From Pelobacter propionicus DSM 2379 (GTDB lineage: Bacteria; Desulfobacterota; Desulfuromonadia; Geobacterales; Pseudopelobacteraceae), in the NCBI RefSeq assembly GCF_000015045.1, contig NC_008609.1, positions 682,001 to 746,000 on the forward strand: DNA of 64,000 nt, in the 5' to 3' direction. The notes beneath the pieces were generated by a model. That model had not been told where the DNA came from. It did not search any database and saw only the letters and a list, made by a program, of their open reading frames with translations. Made by a program: the position numbers and the translations under genes. This document shows positions 8,103 through 16,254 of the stretch, piece by piece (position 1 is the first letter of the stretch; each line of letters starts with the position of its first letter).

Positions 8103-9023
8103 ATGGCTCAGACGGTCAGGATAATGTTGGTGACAACCGATGCCTCCCTGGCAACCCATGCCCAGGTACGCCTGTTGAGCAAGGGGTACCTGGTCGTCTG
8201 TATTACCCGCAGCGACGAGGTCCTTAATACCGTCTACGACGATCCTCCCGATATGATGGTCGTGGATCTCTCGACGGGTAACGACGGCAGCGCCGAAATG
8301 ATAGCCAGCCTGCGGGGTGACAGCTTCTTCAGTGCCATCCCGATCATCGGCCTGGTTAAGCCGTGCGATGCCGGCGCCTTTGAATGGGAAAATTGTCCCC
8401 TGGACGATTTTATCCAGTTGCCGCTCGATTATAACGAACTCTTCTGCCGCATCTCTCTGGCGCTCTTCCGCATCAAGCGCATCTTCGACAACAACCCTCT
8501 GACGCGCCTTCCCGGCAACACCTCCATCCAGCGGGCCATCGAGGAATCCATGGGCAAGCCGCTGGCGGTCTGCTACCTGGATATCAACTGCTTCAAGCCC
8601 TATAACGACGTGTACGGTTTCGGCCGCGGCGATGAGGTTATCCGCATGCTGGGGCGCATCATATTCAATGCGGTGCGGGAGTCGGGGGGCGGTTTCTGCG
8701 GCCATGTGGGAGGTGACGATTTCGTCGCCATCGTCCCCATGGAACGGGCGGAGGTGGTCTGCCAGACGGTCATCGCCTACTTTGACCGAATCGTGCTGGA
8801 CCTGTTTGACGAAGAGACGAAGGCCCGCGGCTATTACAATGGCATCAACCGCAAAGGGGCTATGGATCAGATTCCGCTGCTCTCCGTCTCCATCGGCGTT
8901 GTCCCCACCGATTCTCCCCACCTGCGGCACGCCGCCAAGGTGGCGGAGGTGGCGGCGGATCTGAAGGCACAGGCCAAGGATTCCAAAAAGAGTTGCTATA
9001 TCATGGACAGGCGGAGAGGGTAG
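8103..9023 (+). CDS. Receiver-like/GGDEF diguanylate cyclase-family protein
   Basis: A 306-residue protein. Residues 1-120 form a CheY-like receiver fold (MVVDLS holds the expected phosphoacceptor Asp). Residues about 130-300 are a GGDEF domain with the substrate-binding YLDINCFKPYND segment and the active-site loop reading GGDDF at residues 203-207, an allowed variant. No RxxD inhibitory site is seen five residues before it. Production of cyclic dinucleotide is plausible. The ATG is 3 bp after the HDOD stop, and a terminator follows, so this is the last gene of the cluster. Confidence 0.85.
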   Translation: MAQTVRIMLVTTDASLATHAQVRLLSKGYLVVCITRSDEVLNTVYDDPPDMMVVDLSTGNDGSAEMIASLRGDSFFSAIPIIGLVKPCDAGAFEWENCPLDDFIQLPLDYNELFCRISLALFRIKRIFDNNPLTRLPGNTSIQRAIEESMGKPLAVCYLDINCFKPYNDVYGFGRGDEVIRMLGRIIFNAVRESGGGFCGHVGGDDFVAIVPMERAEVVCQTVIAYFDRIVLDLFDEETKARGYYNGINRKGAMDQIPLLSVSIGVVPTDSPHLRHAAKVAEVAADLKAQAKDSKKSCYIMDRRRG

Positions 9024-9060
9024 TGTCCTGCCCGCCGCCAACCAATGGTACGGATGACAG

Positions 9061-9090
9061 AGGCGCCTTTTCTCCGAGAGGCGCCTTTTT
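9061..9090 (+). terminator. Rho-independent terminator after the GGDEF gene
   Basis: The stem arms AGGCGCC (9061-9067) and GGCGCCT (9080-9086) enclose a loop of about 12 nt and are followed by a run of seven T. Confidence 0.85.
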
Positions 9091-9409
9091 TTGTTGCGGG
9101 CTCAAGCCGTATGGATTTCACCCTCGCGGACAGGCCGCATGATGACTCTGTCCCCCGACTCCTACGCTTGCCCTTGGGGTGGGCGGATTGGGAAACGATA
9201 AAAAAAGCGCGCTTTATCATCAGGGGACAGGAGTCCTGCAACGATTTGTGTCTGATTCTTGGCGGTTATTTTGCCCTGGATGCTCCACCGGACAGCGTAG
9301 GCTTTTGTCCGCCCCCCTGGAAAGCACTGCCCGGCGCGCCGGTTTTGCGGTTGATACCCCCCCTAACCTGTGGTATACAGGGACACATTTACCCTATCAG
9401 GCGGATGAC
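9091..9409. other. Intergenic region upstream of nadC
   Basis: About 320 bp without a supported gene. It contains two exact palindromes, AAAGCGCGCTTT (9204-9215) and CCGGCGCGCCGG (9331-9342, followed by TTTT), and the nadC promoter. In-frame upstream extension of nadC through this stretch is possible but has no ribosome site. Confidence 0.5.
9351..9379 (+). promoter_or_regulatory. Candidate promoter for nadC
   Basis: TTGATA (9351-9356), a 17-bp spacer and TATACA (9374-9379), with an extended -10 TGG immediately before. The nadC ATG is about 30 bp downstream. Confidence 0.65.
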
Positions 9410-10237
9410 ATGCTTACACTTGACCGATTCATCGATGCTGCCCTGGCCGAAGACATTCACACCGGAGATATCACCACCCGTGCCCTCCTGCCGAAGAAGC
9501 GGCCGGCAACCGCGCGCCTGGTGGCCAAGGAAGACTTCGTGCTGGCCGGCATCTCTGTTGCCGAAAGGGTTTTTGACCGCCTTGGCGGCTCTCCCGTTGA
9601 TTTTGCCGCCCGCGCCGTCGACGGAGAGTTGATCGCCAGCGGGAGCGTCTTCGCTACCCTGGAGGGGGATGCGGCCGACCTGCTCATGGGTGAGCGGGTT
9701 GCCCTCAACCTGCTGCAGCGCATGTGCGGTGTCGCCACCATCACCTCCCACTTCGTCCAGGCGGTGCGGGGGACCAGGACGCGTATCGTGGATACCCGCA
9801 AGACCACCCCCGGCCTGCGGGAGCTGGAAAAGTACGCCGTCCGGGTGGGCGGGGGCTTTAACCACCGCACCGGGCTGTACGACGGCGTGCTGATCAAGGA
9901 AAACCACATTGCCGCGGCTGGCGGCATTGGCGAGGCTATCAGCCGCGCCCGGGCATATATTCCCCATACCCTGAAAATCGAGATCGAGACTGAGACCCTG
10001 GCACAGGTTGAAGAAGCGCTGACTGCGGGGGCCGATGTGATCATGCTGGACAACATGACTCTGGATGATATGCGTGCGGCTGTCTCGCTGGTATCCGGTC
10101 GTGTGCCGCTGGAGGCGTCGGGAGGTGTCTCGCTGGATACGGTGAGAGCCATTGCCGAAACAGGGGTCGACATCATCTCGGTCGGCGCCCTGACCCATTC
10201 GGCGCGGGCCATGGACATATCGATGCTGCTTGAATAG
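9410..10237 (+). CDS. nadC: Nicotinate-nucleotide pyrophosphorylase (quinolinate phosphoribosyltransferase)
   Basis: 275 residues from the ATG at 9410. NadC converts quinolinate and PRPP to nicotinate mononucleotide, CO2 and pyrophosphate in de novo NAD synthesis. Family signatures are LAEDIHTGDITT near the N terminus, the RMCGVATIT helix, VDTRKTTPGLR (about residue 130), GGGFNHRTGLYDGVLIKENH, and the phosphate-binding C-terminal barrel strands (IEIETETL, VIMLDNM, EASGGVSLD, ISVGALTHS). Length matches the family. It is followed by birA and coaX, making a cofactor-gene group. Confidence 0.95.
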   Translation: MLTLDRFIDAALAEDIHTGDITTRALLPKKRPATARLVAKEDFVLAGISVAERVFDRLGGSPVDFAARAVDGELIASGSVFATLEGDAADLLMGERVALNLLQRMCGVATITSHFVQAVRGTRTRIVDTRKTTPGLRELEKYAVRVGGGFNHRTGLYDGVLIKENHIAAAGGIGEAISRARAYIPHTLKIEIETETLAQVEEALTAGADVIMLDNMTLDDMRAAVSLVSGRVPLEASGGVSLDTVRAIAETGVDIISVGALTHSARAMDISMLLE

Positions 10238-10266
10238 CCCGGACAGCCGTTTGATCCGGGCATGTT
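10237..10266 (+). terminator. Weak terminator-like hairpin after nadC
   Basis: GCCCGGA (10237-10243) pairs with TCCGGGC (10255-10261), with an 11-nt loop and a broken T tract (ATGTTTTATCTTTCT). It begins within the nadC stop codon, so some read-through to birA is likely. Confidence 0.5.
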
Positions 10267-10295
10267 TTATCTTTCTGGGAGGCTTGTAGCTGGAG

Positions 10296-11270
10296 ATGTT
10301 ACCATCGGCCGCCATACTGCGACTGTTCCGTGAACAGGACGGATTCGTCTCGGGTGAGATGATCAGCAGGGAGTTGCATGTCTCCCGCACCGCCATCTGG
10401 AAGCAGATCAATGCCCTGCGCAAGGCCGGGTACGTGATCGAAGCCGTGCCGTCGCGCGGCTACCAGTTGCTGTCCGCGCCTGACCTGCTCTCCTCCGCCG
10501 AGATCGCGGTCCAATTGGATGCGGTCGTCATGGGCAGCCGTATCGTCTGTCTGGAGCAGACCGCCTCCACCAACGGCGATGCTTTCCGCCTGGCGGAGCA
10601 GGGGGCCGCGGAGGGGACGGTGGTCCTTGCCGATACCCAGAGCGGCGGTAAGGGGCGCATGGGGCGGGTCTGGTCATCGCCACCCGGGGTCAACCTGTAC
10701 TGCTCGATCATCCTGCGGCCGGCTATCATGCCCTACGAGGCGCCGCAACTCACCTTTCTCTCCGCCGTGGCTGTGGCCCGTTCCATCGAACGGATCAGCG
10801 CTATCGTGCCGGAGATCAAGTGGCCCAATGACGTGCTGATCAAAGGACAGAAGGTGGCCGGCCTGCTCAACGAAATGAGCGCCGAGACCGATGCTGTCAA
10901 CTTCGTCATCCTCGGCATCGGTGTGAACCTGAACATGACTGCCGGGCAGTTCCCTGACGATCTGCGCCACCCGGCAACATCAATTTTGCTGGAGTCGGGG
11001 CGGCCGGTGGGGCGGGCGGGCTTCTGCGCGATTATGCTGAACGAACTGGACCGGCTCTACGCCGATTTCCGCACCCATGGCTTCGGTCCGGTGCGCGAGG
11101 AGTGGCAGCGGCGCTGCAACGCCCACGGACGCGAGCTTTCGGTCAGCGATGGCGGTTCGGAAGTTGTCAGAGGCATGTTCGCCGGCATTGATGGTTCCGG
11201 CGCCCTGCTGGTGAGCGGGGCGGATGGGGCGATCAGTAAAATTCTCAGTGGAGACGTGAGGGTACTTTGA
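10296..11270 (+). CDS. birA: Bifunctional biotin--protein ligase / biotin operon repressor
   Basis: A 324-residue BirA with an N-terminal winged helix-turn-helix (residues 1-60; [20 protein letters not shown]), so it should act as repressor as well as enzyme. The catalytic domain shows the [10 protein letters not shown] adenylate loop (about 112-121), the KWPND motif (about 176-180) and a C-terminal SH3-like domain (about 275-324). It makes biotinyl-AMP and biotinylates acetyl-CoA or pyruvate carboxylase carrier proteins. coaX starts one base after its stop, as in many Geobacter-type genomes. Confidence 0.95.
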   Translation: MLPSAAILRLFREQDGFVSGEMISRELHVSRTAIWKQINALRKAGYVIEAVPSRGYQLLSAPDLLSSAEIAVQLDAVVMGSRIVCLEQTASTNGDAFRLAEQGAAEGTVVLADTQSGGKGRMGRVWSSPPGVNLYCSIILRPAIMPYEAPQLTFLSAVAVARSIERISAIVPEIKWPNDVLIKGQKVAGLLNEMSAETDAVNFVILGIGVNLNMTAGQFPDDLRHPATSILLESGRPVGRAGFCAIMLNELDRLYADFRTHGFGPVREEWQRRCNAHGRELSVSDGGSEVVRGMFAGIDGSGALLVSGADGAISKILSGDVRVL

Positions 11271-11271
11271 C

Positions 11272-12036
11272 ATGCTTCTGGTAATAGACGTCGGCAACAG
11301 CAATATCGTTCTGGGTATCTGCGACGGGACGCAGCTGGTCCGCAACTGGCGGATCTCCACCGACAAATCGCGCACGTCGGACGAGTACGGGGTTCTGCTG
11401 CACAGCCTGTTTGCCTCGGCCGGACTGGGTTTCGATACCGTCGATGCCGCCATCATCTCCTCCGTCGTGCCGCCGCTCACCGGCGTGATGGAGGCCATCT
11501 GCCGGGATTTCTTTCACCTGACCCCCTTCGTGGTGGGGCCGGGCATCAAGACCGGCATGCCCATCCTGTACGACAACCCCCGCGAGGTGGGGGCGGACCG
11601 CATCGTCAACGCGGTGGCCGGCTACGAGAAGCACAAATGCTCGCTGGTGATCGTCGATTTCGGCACGGCGACCACCTTCGACTATGTCAATGCCAGGGGT
11701 GAGTACTGCGGCGGCGCCATTGCCCCGGGACTGGCCATCTCCCTGGAGGCGCTGTTCCAGCGAGCCAGCAAACTGCCGCGGGTGGACATCGCCCGGCCGC
11801 CCCAGATCATTGCCCGCAACACGGTAAACTCAATGCAGGCCGGCATATTCTACGGCTATGTGGGGCTGGTAGACGAGATCGTCAACCGCATCGTGGCCGA
11901 GAGCAAAGACACTCCCCGGGTGATCGCCACCGGCGGCCTGGCCAAGCTGATTGCCCCCGAATCCCGCACCATCGTCGAGGTTGATGACTTTCTGACCCTG
12001 GACGGGTTGAAAATACTGTACGAGAGGAACCGCTAA
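11272..12036 (+). CDS. coaX: Type III pantothenate kinase
   Basis: A 254-residue CoaX of the ASKHA fold, performing the first step of coenzyme A synthesis. The phosphate-1 motif is [11 protein letters not shown] at residues 5-15, and [12 protein letters not shown] lies at about 103. Phosphate-2 is [11 protein letters not shown] at about 128, and the adenosine motif is ATGGLAKLI at about 222. Type III enzymes usually need a monovalent cation and resist CoA feedback. It is translationally close to birA (1-bp gap). Confidence 0.95.
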   Translation: MLLVIDVGNSNIVLGICDGTQLVRNWRISTDKSRTSDEYGVLLHSLFASAGLGFDTVDAAIISSVVPPLTGVMEAICRDFFHLTPFVVGPGIKTGMPILYDNPREVGADRIVNAVAGYEKHKCSLVIVDFGTATTFDYVNARGEYCGGAIAPGLAISLEALFQRASKLPRVDIARPPQIIARNTVNSMQAGIFYGYVGLVDEIVNRIVAESKDTPRVIATGGLAKLIAPESRTIVEVDDFLTLDGLKILYERNR

Positions 12037-12150
12037 GGATTACATAGAGCGACGTGCGTCGTGATGAATGAAGACGGTTGCGATGGCATGCCGTTCCAGT
12101 AGTGGAAACGTTGGTGTACCGATTTTATTTCATTCCAAGGAGGAATCAGA

Positions 12151-14235
12151 ATGGGACGGTTTGACACGAGCAAGATCCGCAATCTGGGTATCATCGCGCA
12201 CGGTGGCGCCGGCAAAACTTCGCTGGCCGAGGCAATCCTCTTCGATACAAAGATGATCGACCGACTGGGACGGGTAGACGACGGCACCGCTACCATGGAT
12301 TTCGAGCCCGAGGAGGTCAAACGCAAGATCTCCATTACCTCGGCCCTGGACCACTGCGAGTGGAAGGATCATTCCATTCACATCGTGGATACCCCGGGCT
12401 ATGGAAACTTCATCGCCGATACCCGCGCCTGCATGCGCGCCCTGGACTGCGCGGTGGTGATCCTCTCCGCCATTTCCGGCGTCAAGGCCCAGACCGAGGA
12501 GGTCTGGAACTGGGCCAACGAGTTCGAAATTCCCCGCATCGCCTTCGTCAACAAGATGGACCGGGAGCGGGCCAGCTTCCTGCGCGCCATCGACGACATG
12601 GAAAAGTCGCTGGGTGCGCGCGGCGTAGCCGTCCAAATGCCCATCGGCGCCGAGGCCGAGTTCGAGGGGATCATCGACCTGATCACCATGAAGGCCTGCT
12701 TCTACGCCAAGGACGGCTCGGGCGACTACAGCCAGGGGGATATTCCCGAAGAGTGCCTGACCGAGGCCAACCGTCTGCGGGAACTCATGGTGGAGACGGT
12801 TGCCGAGGCCTATGATGCCCTGACCGAGAAATATTTGGATACGGGCGAGTTGACCGAGGAAGAGATCCTGGACGGCCTGCGGGTCGGCACCATGCGCAGT
12901 ACCTTCACTGCTGTGCTGTGCGGCTCCGCCACCGCCAACATCGGTGTGGCGCACCTGCTGGATGCCATCTGCGCCTATCTGCCGTCGCCCCTGGATCGCA
13001 CCAAGGCGGTGGGCACCCATCCCAAGAGCGGCGACATCGTTGAGCGCGCTCCCGACGAGGCGGAACCGTTCTCGGCGCTGGTATTCAAGACCACCTCGGA
13101 TCCGTACACCGGCAAGATCACCATTCTGCGGGTCTATTCCGGGGTCCTGAATTCCGACTCAATGGTTTTAAACTCCACCAAGGGGGTCGAAGAGCGTATC
13201 GGGCAGCTCTACGAGCTGGAGGGGAAGAAACAGCATCCCATCAAGCAGGCGGTTGCCGGCGATATCGTGGCGGTTGCCAAGCTGAAGGAGACCGTGACCG
13301 GCGACACGCTCTGCACCCCGGCCAACCCCATTGTCTTCGAGCCAGCCAGGCAGCTGCTTCCGGTCATCTCCTACGCCATCGAGCCCAAGACCAAGGCAGA
13401 TGAGGACAAGATCCACAACGCCCTCCACCGCATGATCGAGGAAGAGCCGACCCTGGAGTCGCACCGCGATGCCAAGACCCGTGAGATGATTGTCTCCGGC
13501 ATGGGGCAGGTTCACCTGGAAGTGATCGTGGAGAAGATGAAACGCAAGTTCGGCGTCGACGTGGTGCTCAAGACCCCCAAGGTGCCTTATTTGGAAACCA
13601 TCCGCGGTTCGGCCAAGGTACAGGGAAAGTACAAGAAACAGTCCGGCGGGCGCGGCCAGTACGGCGATTGCTGGATCGAGATGTCGCCCGCGGAACGGGG
13701 CGATGGGTACATCTTCGAAGACAAGATCGTGGGGGGCGTAATTCCGCGCCAGTACATCCCGGCCGTTGACAAGGGGATCAGCGACGCGGCCCAGGATGGA
13801 TTCCTGGCCGGCTACCCGGTGGTGGACTTCAGGGTAGCGCTCTACGACGGCTCCTTCCACACGGTGGACTCCTCGGAGATGGCCTTCAAGGTTGCCGGTT
13901 CCATGGCCTTCAAGAAGGCCATGGAGGTCTGTAAGTCGGTGCTCTTGGAACCGATCATGAACATGAAGGTGACCGTGCCGGATGAGAACATGGGCGACGT
14001 CATCGGCGACTTGAACTCCCGTCGCGGCAAGGTGGTGGGGGTGGAGCCAAAGGCCAACTCCCAGATAATCAGGGCGGTGGTGCCCATGTCCGAGGTCCTG
14101 GCTTACTCAAACGACCTGAAATCCATGACAAGCGACCGGGGCATGTTCACGGTGGAGTTCTCCCACTACGAAGAGCTACCCACGCATCTGGCGCAGAAGG
14201 TCATTGCCGAGGCGAATGCGGCCAAGAAGGAATGA
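12151..14235 (+). CDS. fusA2: EF-G-like translational GTPase, class II (FusA2 type)
   Basis: A 694-residue protein with all five EF-G domains. The G domain reads AHGGAGKTS at residues 16-24 and NKMD at about 133-136, and domain IV-V extends through GGRGQYGDCWIEM. It differs from the canonical EF-G at 37027 in two places. The P-loop is GGAGKT rather than DAGKTT, and the G3 motif is DTPGYGNF with Tyr84 where EF-G has the catalytic His. These are marks of the EF-G II group, whose role is not settled. A strong AAGGAGGAATCAG ribosome site precedes ATG 12151. It is not linked to ribosomal genes. Confidence 0.9.
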   Translation: MGRFDTSKIRNLGIIAHGGAGKTSLAEAILFDTKMIDRLGRVDDGTATMDFEPEEVKRKISITSALDHCEWKDHSIHIVDTPGYGNFIADTRACMRALDCAVVILSAISGVKAQTEEVWNWANEFEIPRIAFVNKMDRERASFLRAIDDMEKSLGARGVAVQMPIGAEAEFEGIIDLITMKACFYAKDGSGDYSQGDIPEECLTEANRLRELMVETVAEAYDALTEKYLDTGELTEEEILDGLRVGTMRSTFTAVLCGSATANIGVAHLLDAICAYLPSPLDRTKAVGTHPKSGDIVERAPDEAEPFSALVFKTTSDPYTGKITILRVYSGVLNSDSMVLNSTKGVEERIGQLYELEGKKQHPIKQAVAGDIVAVAKLKETVTGDTLCTPANPIVFEPARQLLPVISYAIEPKTKADEDKIHNALHRMIEEEPTLESHRDAKTREMIVSGMGQVHLEVIVEKMKRKFGVDVVLKTPKVPYLETIRGSAKVQGKYKKQSGGRGQYGDCWIEMSPAERGDGYIFEDKIVGGVIPRQYIPAVDKGISDAAQDGFLAGYPVVDFRVALYDGSFHTVDSSEMAFKVAGSMAFKKAMEVCKSVLLEPIMNMKVTVPDENMGDVIGDLNSRRGKVVGVEPKANSQIIRAVVPMSEVLAYSNDLKSMTSDRGMFTVEFSHYEELPTHLAQKVIAEANAAKKE

Positions 14236-14260
14236 GAGTAACACATTAAACTGCGGAATC

Positions 14261-14296
14261 CCGGACCAGTGCGGCCTACACGGTCGCCTGGTCCGG
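14261..14296 (+). promoter_or_regulatory. Long hairpin between fusA2 and the SPOR gene
   Basis: CCGGACCAG (14261-14269) is an exact reverse complement of CTGGTCCGG (14288-14296). The loop itself can pair (GCGGCC with GGTCGC, one mismatch). No T run follows, so it could be an mRNA processing or stability element rather than a terminator. Confidence 0.5.
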
Positions 14297-14321
14297 TATG
14301 CATGAATGCTTGGAGGTTCCA

Positions 14322-15341
14322 ATGGGTCACAGCCGTAATTCTGTCAATACTTTTCAACTGAAATCATCCCCTGGCGGCAGGTATGCCCCGCGCACTGTTT
14401 TGGCGTTCTGTCTGGCGCTGATGATAGGCTGCTCCTCCTGCGACCGTTTTGGCCAGGAGAAGAGTCAGGATACCGAGGCGCCGGCTGATGCGGTGCAGAA
14501 GATGCCGTTGCCACGGCACGTGGAGGAACCACCCCAGGCTGGTGCTCAGGCTGATCAGGCGGCGAATAAGATCGCCTCTGAGCTAGACAAGGCTGGTGCA
14601 CCTTCTCTGGCAATGAAACAGGCACCACAGCAGAAGAAAGATGAAGCGAAGAAGCCCCAGTCCGCCCCCGACAAGGTGAAGGAAGAGAAGGGCGCCGCTC
14701 TCGTCAGGGGAGAGGCGAAACTGTCCGGTCAGGCGGCCAGGGCCAAAGTGCCTGCCGATAAAAAACCGGCTCCTGCCGCGGCCAAAACGACCCTGGCGGA
14801 CAAAAAGTCAGCCCCTGCCGCTGCCAAAACGCCGGCTGCCGTACCCACGGCAAAGAAGAAATCTCACTCGACAACGACCGCTGCCTCATCCAGAACGTGG
14901 ACGGTCGTCATGGGCCCCTACCTGCTGGAGGAAACCATGGCCTCCGATCTGACCAGAGTGAGGAAGGCCGGACTCAGCGCGAAGATCCAGTCGACGCCGC
15001 GCCAGAAAACGGCCATGAACCGTCTGCTTCTGGCACAGTTTGGCGACCGCGCCACGGCGCAGACGGAGTTTGACAGGCTCAAACGCCATACCTCGGATGC
15101 GTTTATCCTCGAACAGGGGGGGAAGCACGCGGTCTATGCCGGTTCGTACCTTCTGGACAGCCGAGCCCAGTCTGAAAAGGAACGCCTGGCTGCCGCCGGA
15201 TTCAGTCTGACTCTCAAGCGCACCGATGTGGCCGTTCCCTCCCGGCGTCTCGTGGCCGGGACTTATCACGATCGTGTTGCGGCGGAAACGGTCCAGAAAA
15301 AGCTGAAGGCTGCGGGAGTGAGGAGCATGCTGGTCCACTAG
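14322..15341 (+). CDS. SPOR-repeat envelope protein, probable lipoprotein
   Basis: 339 residues from the ATG at 14322, 6 bp after TGGAGG; the in-frame ATG at 14298 is less likely. A basic N-terminus and hydrophobic stretch end in LMIGC, an imperfect lipobox. Then comes a low-complexity Ala/Pro/Lys linker (about residues 40-185) containing a near-duplicate ADKKPAPAAAKT / ADKKSAPAAAKT. The C-terminal 150 residues contain two to three SPOR-like units (WTVVMGPYLLEE, HAVYAGSYLLDSRAQSEKER, RLVAGTYHDRVAAETVQKKL). SPOR domains bind denuded peptidoglycan at division sites. The gene is followed 6 bp later by the helical-repeat gene. Confidence 0.75.
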   Translation: MGHSRNSVNTFQLKSSPGGRYAPRTVLAFCLALMIGCSSCDRFGQEKSQDTEAPADAVQKMPLPRHVEEPPQAGAQADQAANKIASELDKAGAPSLAMKQAPQQKKDEAKKPQSAPDKVKEEKGAALVRGEAKLSGQAARAKVPADKKPAPAAAKTTLADKKSAPAAAKTPAAVPTAKKKSHSTTTAASSRTWTVVMGPYLLEETMASDLTRVRKAGLSAKIQSTPRQKTAMNRLLLAQFGDRATAQTEFDRLKRHTSDAFILEQGGKHAVYAGSYLLDSRAQSEKERLAAAGFSLTLKRTDVAVPSRRLVAGTYHDRVAAETVQKKLKAAGVRSMLVH

Positions 15342-15347
15342 CGGCGT

Positions 15348-16238
15348 ATGTCAGGCAAGATACGGCTCAAAATATCCTCCGCTGTTGCTGCATTGATCAG
15401 GCCGGATGTGGGAGGCGAGGTAAAGCTGCAGGCAGTGGGGACTGCCGACGGGTTCTCCCCTCCTGAACGGGTGACCCTGCTGTTCTGTCTGATGCGCGAC
15501 TCGGATAGCACCGTAAAGGTGGCCGCATCAGCCGCCTTTGCCGCACTGTCCGATGAGCTCCTTTTGGCCTGCGTTGCCACTCCAGGTATCCATCCCGCCA
15601 TCCTGGACACGATCGCCCGGATCCACCACGCCAGATCTGCGGTTGCTGCAGCGCTGCTGGAGTGCCCGGAACTCTCTCCCGCCGCGGCCGATTTTCTCTC
15701 CAGGAACGCTCTCGTCTCGCCCATGCCGCTGGAGGGGGGGGGAGAAATGGCCGCTGGCGATGCGGCGGCCGATGTTGCGGTCGGTGCAGCTTCTCCGGAA
15801 GAGTGTATGGCCGAGGATGAGGAGGGGTTCCTCAGCAAGTACCAGATGCTGCAGCGCATGGGGATCAGCGAAAAGATAAAGATGGCCCTTACCGGCGACA
15901 AGGAGTGGCGTGCCATCCTGGTCAACGACAGCAACAAGCTGGTGTCGGGCAGCGTGATAAAGAATCCCCGCATTTCCGAAGCCGAGATCCTTCAGTTCCT
16001 CAAGGTCGGCGTGCAGAACGACGAAATCGTCCGCCTGATCTGCGCCAACAAGGAATGGGTCAAAAACTGCCAGATCCGCAAGGCCCTTGTCGATTGTCCC
16101 AAGACCCCCTTGCCCAATGCCCTGCGCTTCCTTATGACTCTTGGAGAGAAGGACATTGCCGCCTACGCCAAGAGCAAGAACATTTCATCGGTACTTTCAA
16201 CACAGGCCAAGAGGATCATGCTGGCCAAGAAAAAATAG
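15348..16238 (+). CDS. Uncharacterised alpha-helical (HEAT-like) repeat protein
   Basis: 296 residues, predicted cytoplasmic. The N-terminal half (about 30-125) and C-terminal half (about 195-270) are made of short paired helices with HEAT or leucine-rich-variant character (ERVTLLFCLMRDSDSTVKVA; NDEIVRLICANKEWVKNCQI), separated by an Ala/Glu-rich linker. No enzymatic motif is present. It lies directly upstream of the MglA-like GTPase gene with a 16-bp gap, so an accessory or partner role for that protein is a reasonable inference. I do not recognise a named family. Confidence 0.7.
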   Translation: MSGKIRLKISSAVAALIRPDVGGEVKLQAVGTADGFSPPERVTLLFCLMRDSDSTVKVAASAAFAALSDELLLACVATPGIHPAILDTIARIHHARSAVAAALLECPELSPAAADFLSRNALVSPMPLEGGGEMAAGDAAADVAVGAASPEECMAEDEEGFLSKYQMLQRMGISEKIKMALTGDKEWRAILVNDSNKLVSGSVIKNPRISEAEILQFLKVGVQNDEIVRLICANKEWVKNCQIRKALVDCPKTPLPNALRFLMTLGEKDIAAYAKSKNISSVLSTQAKRIMLAKKK

Positions 16239-16254
16239 CAGGGCTGGAGTCTGA

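Noticed and set aside
14760-14850. Tandem repeat (ADKKPAPAAAKT / ADKKSAPAAAKT) in the SPOR protein as a mobile or CRISPR-like repeat
   Set aside because: Only two imperfect copies within a low-complexity linker; it is an internal protein repeat.
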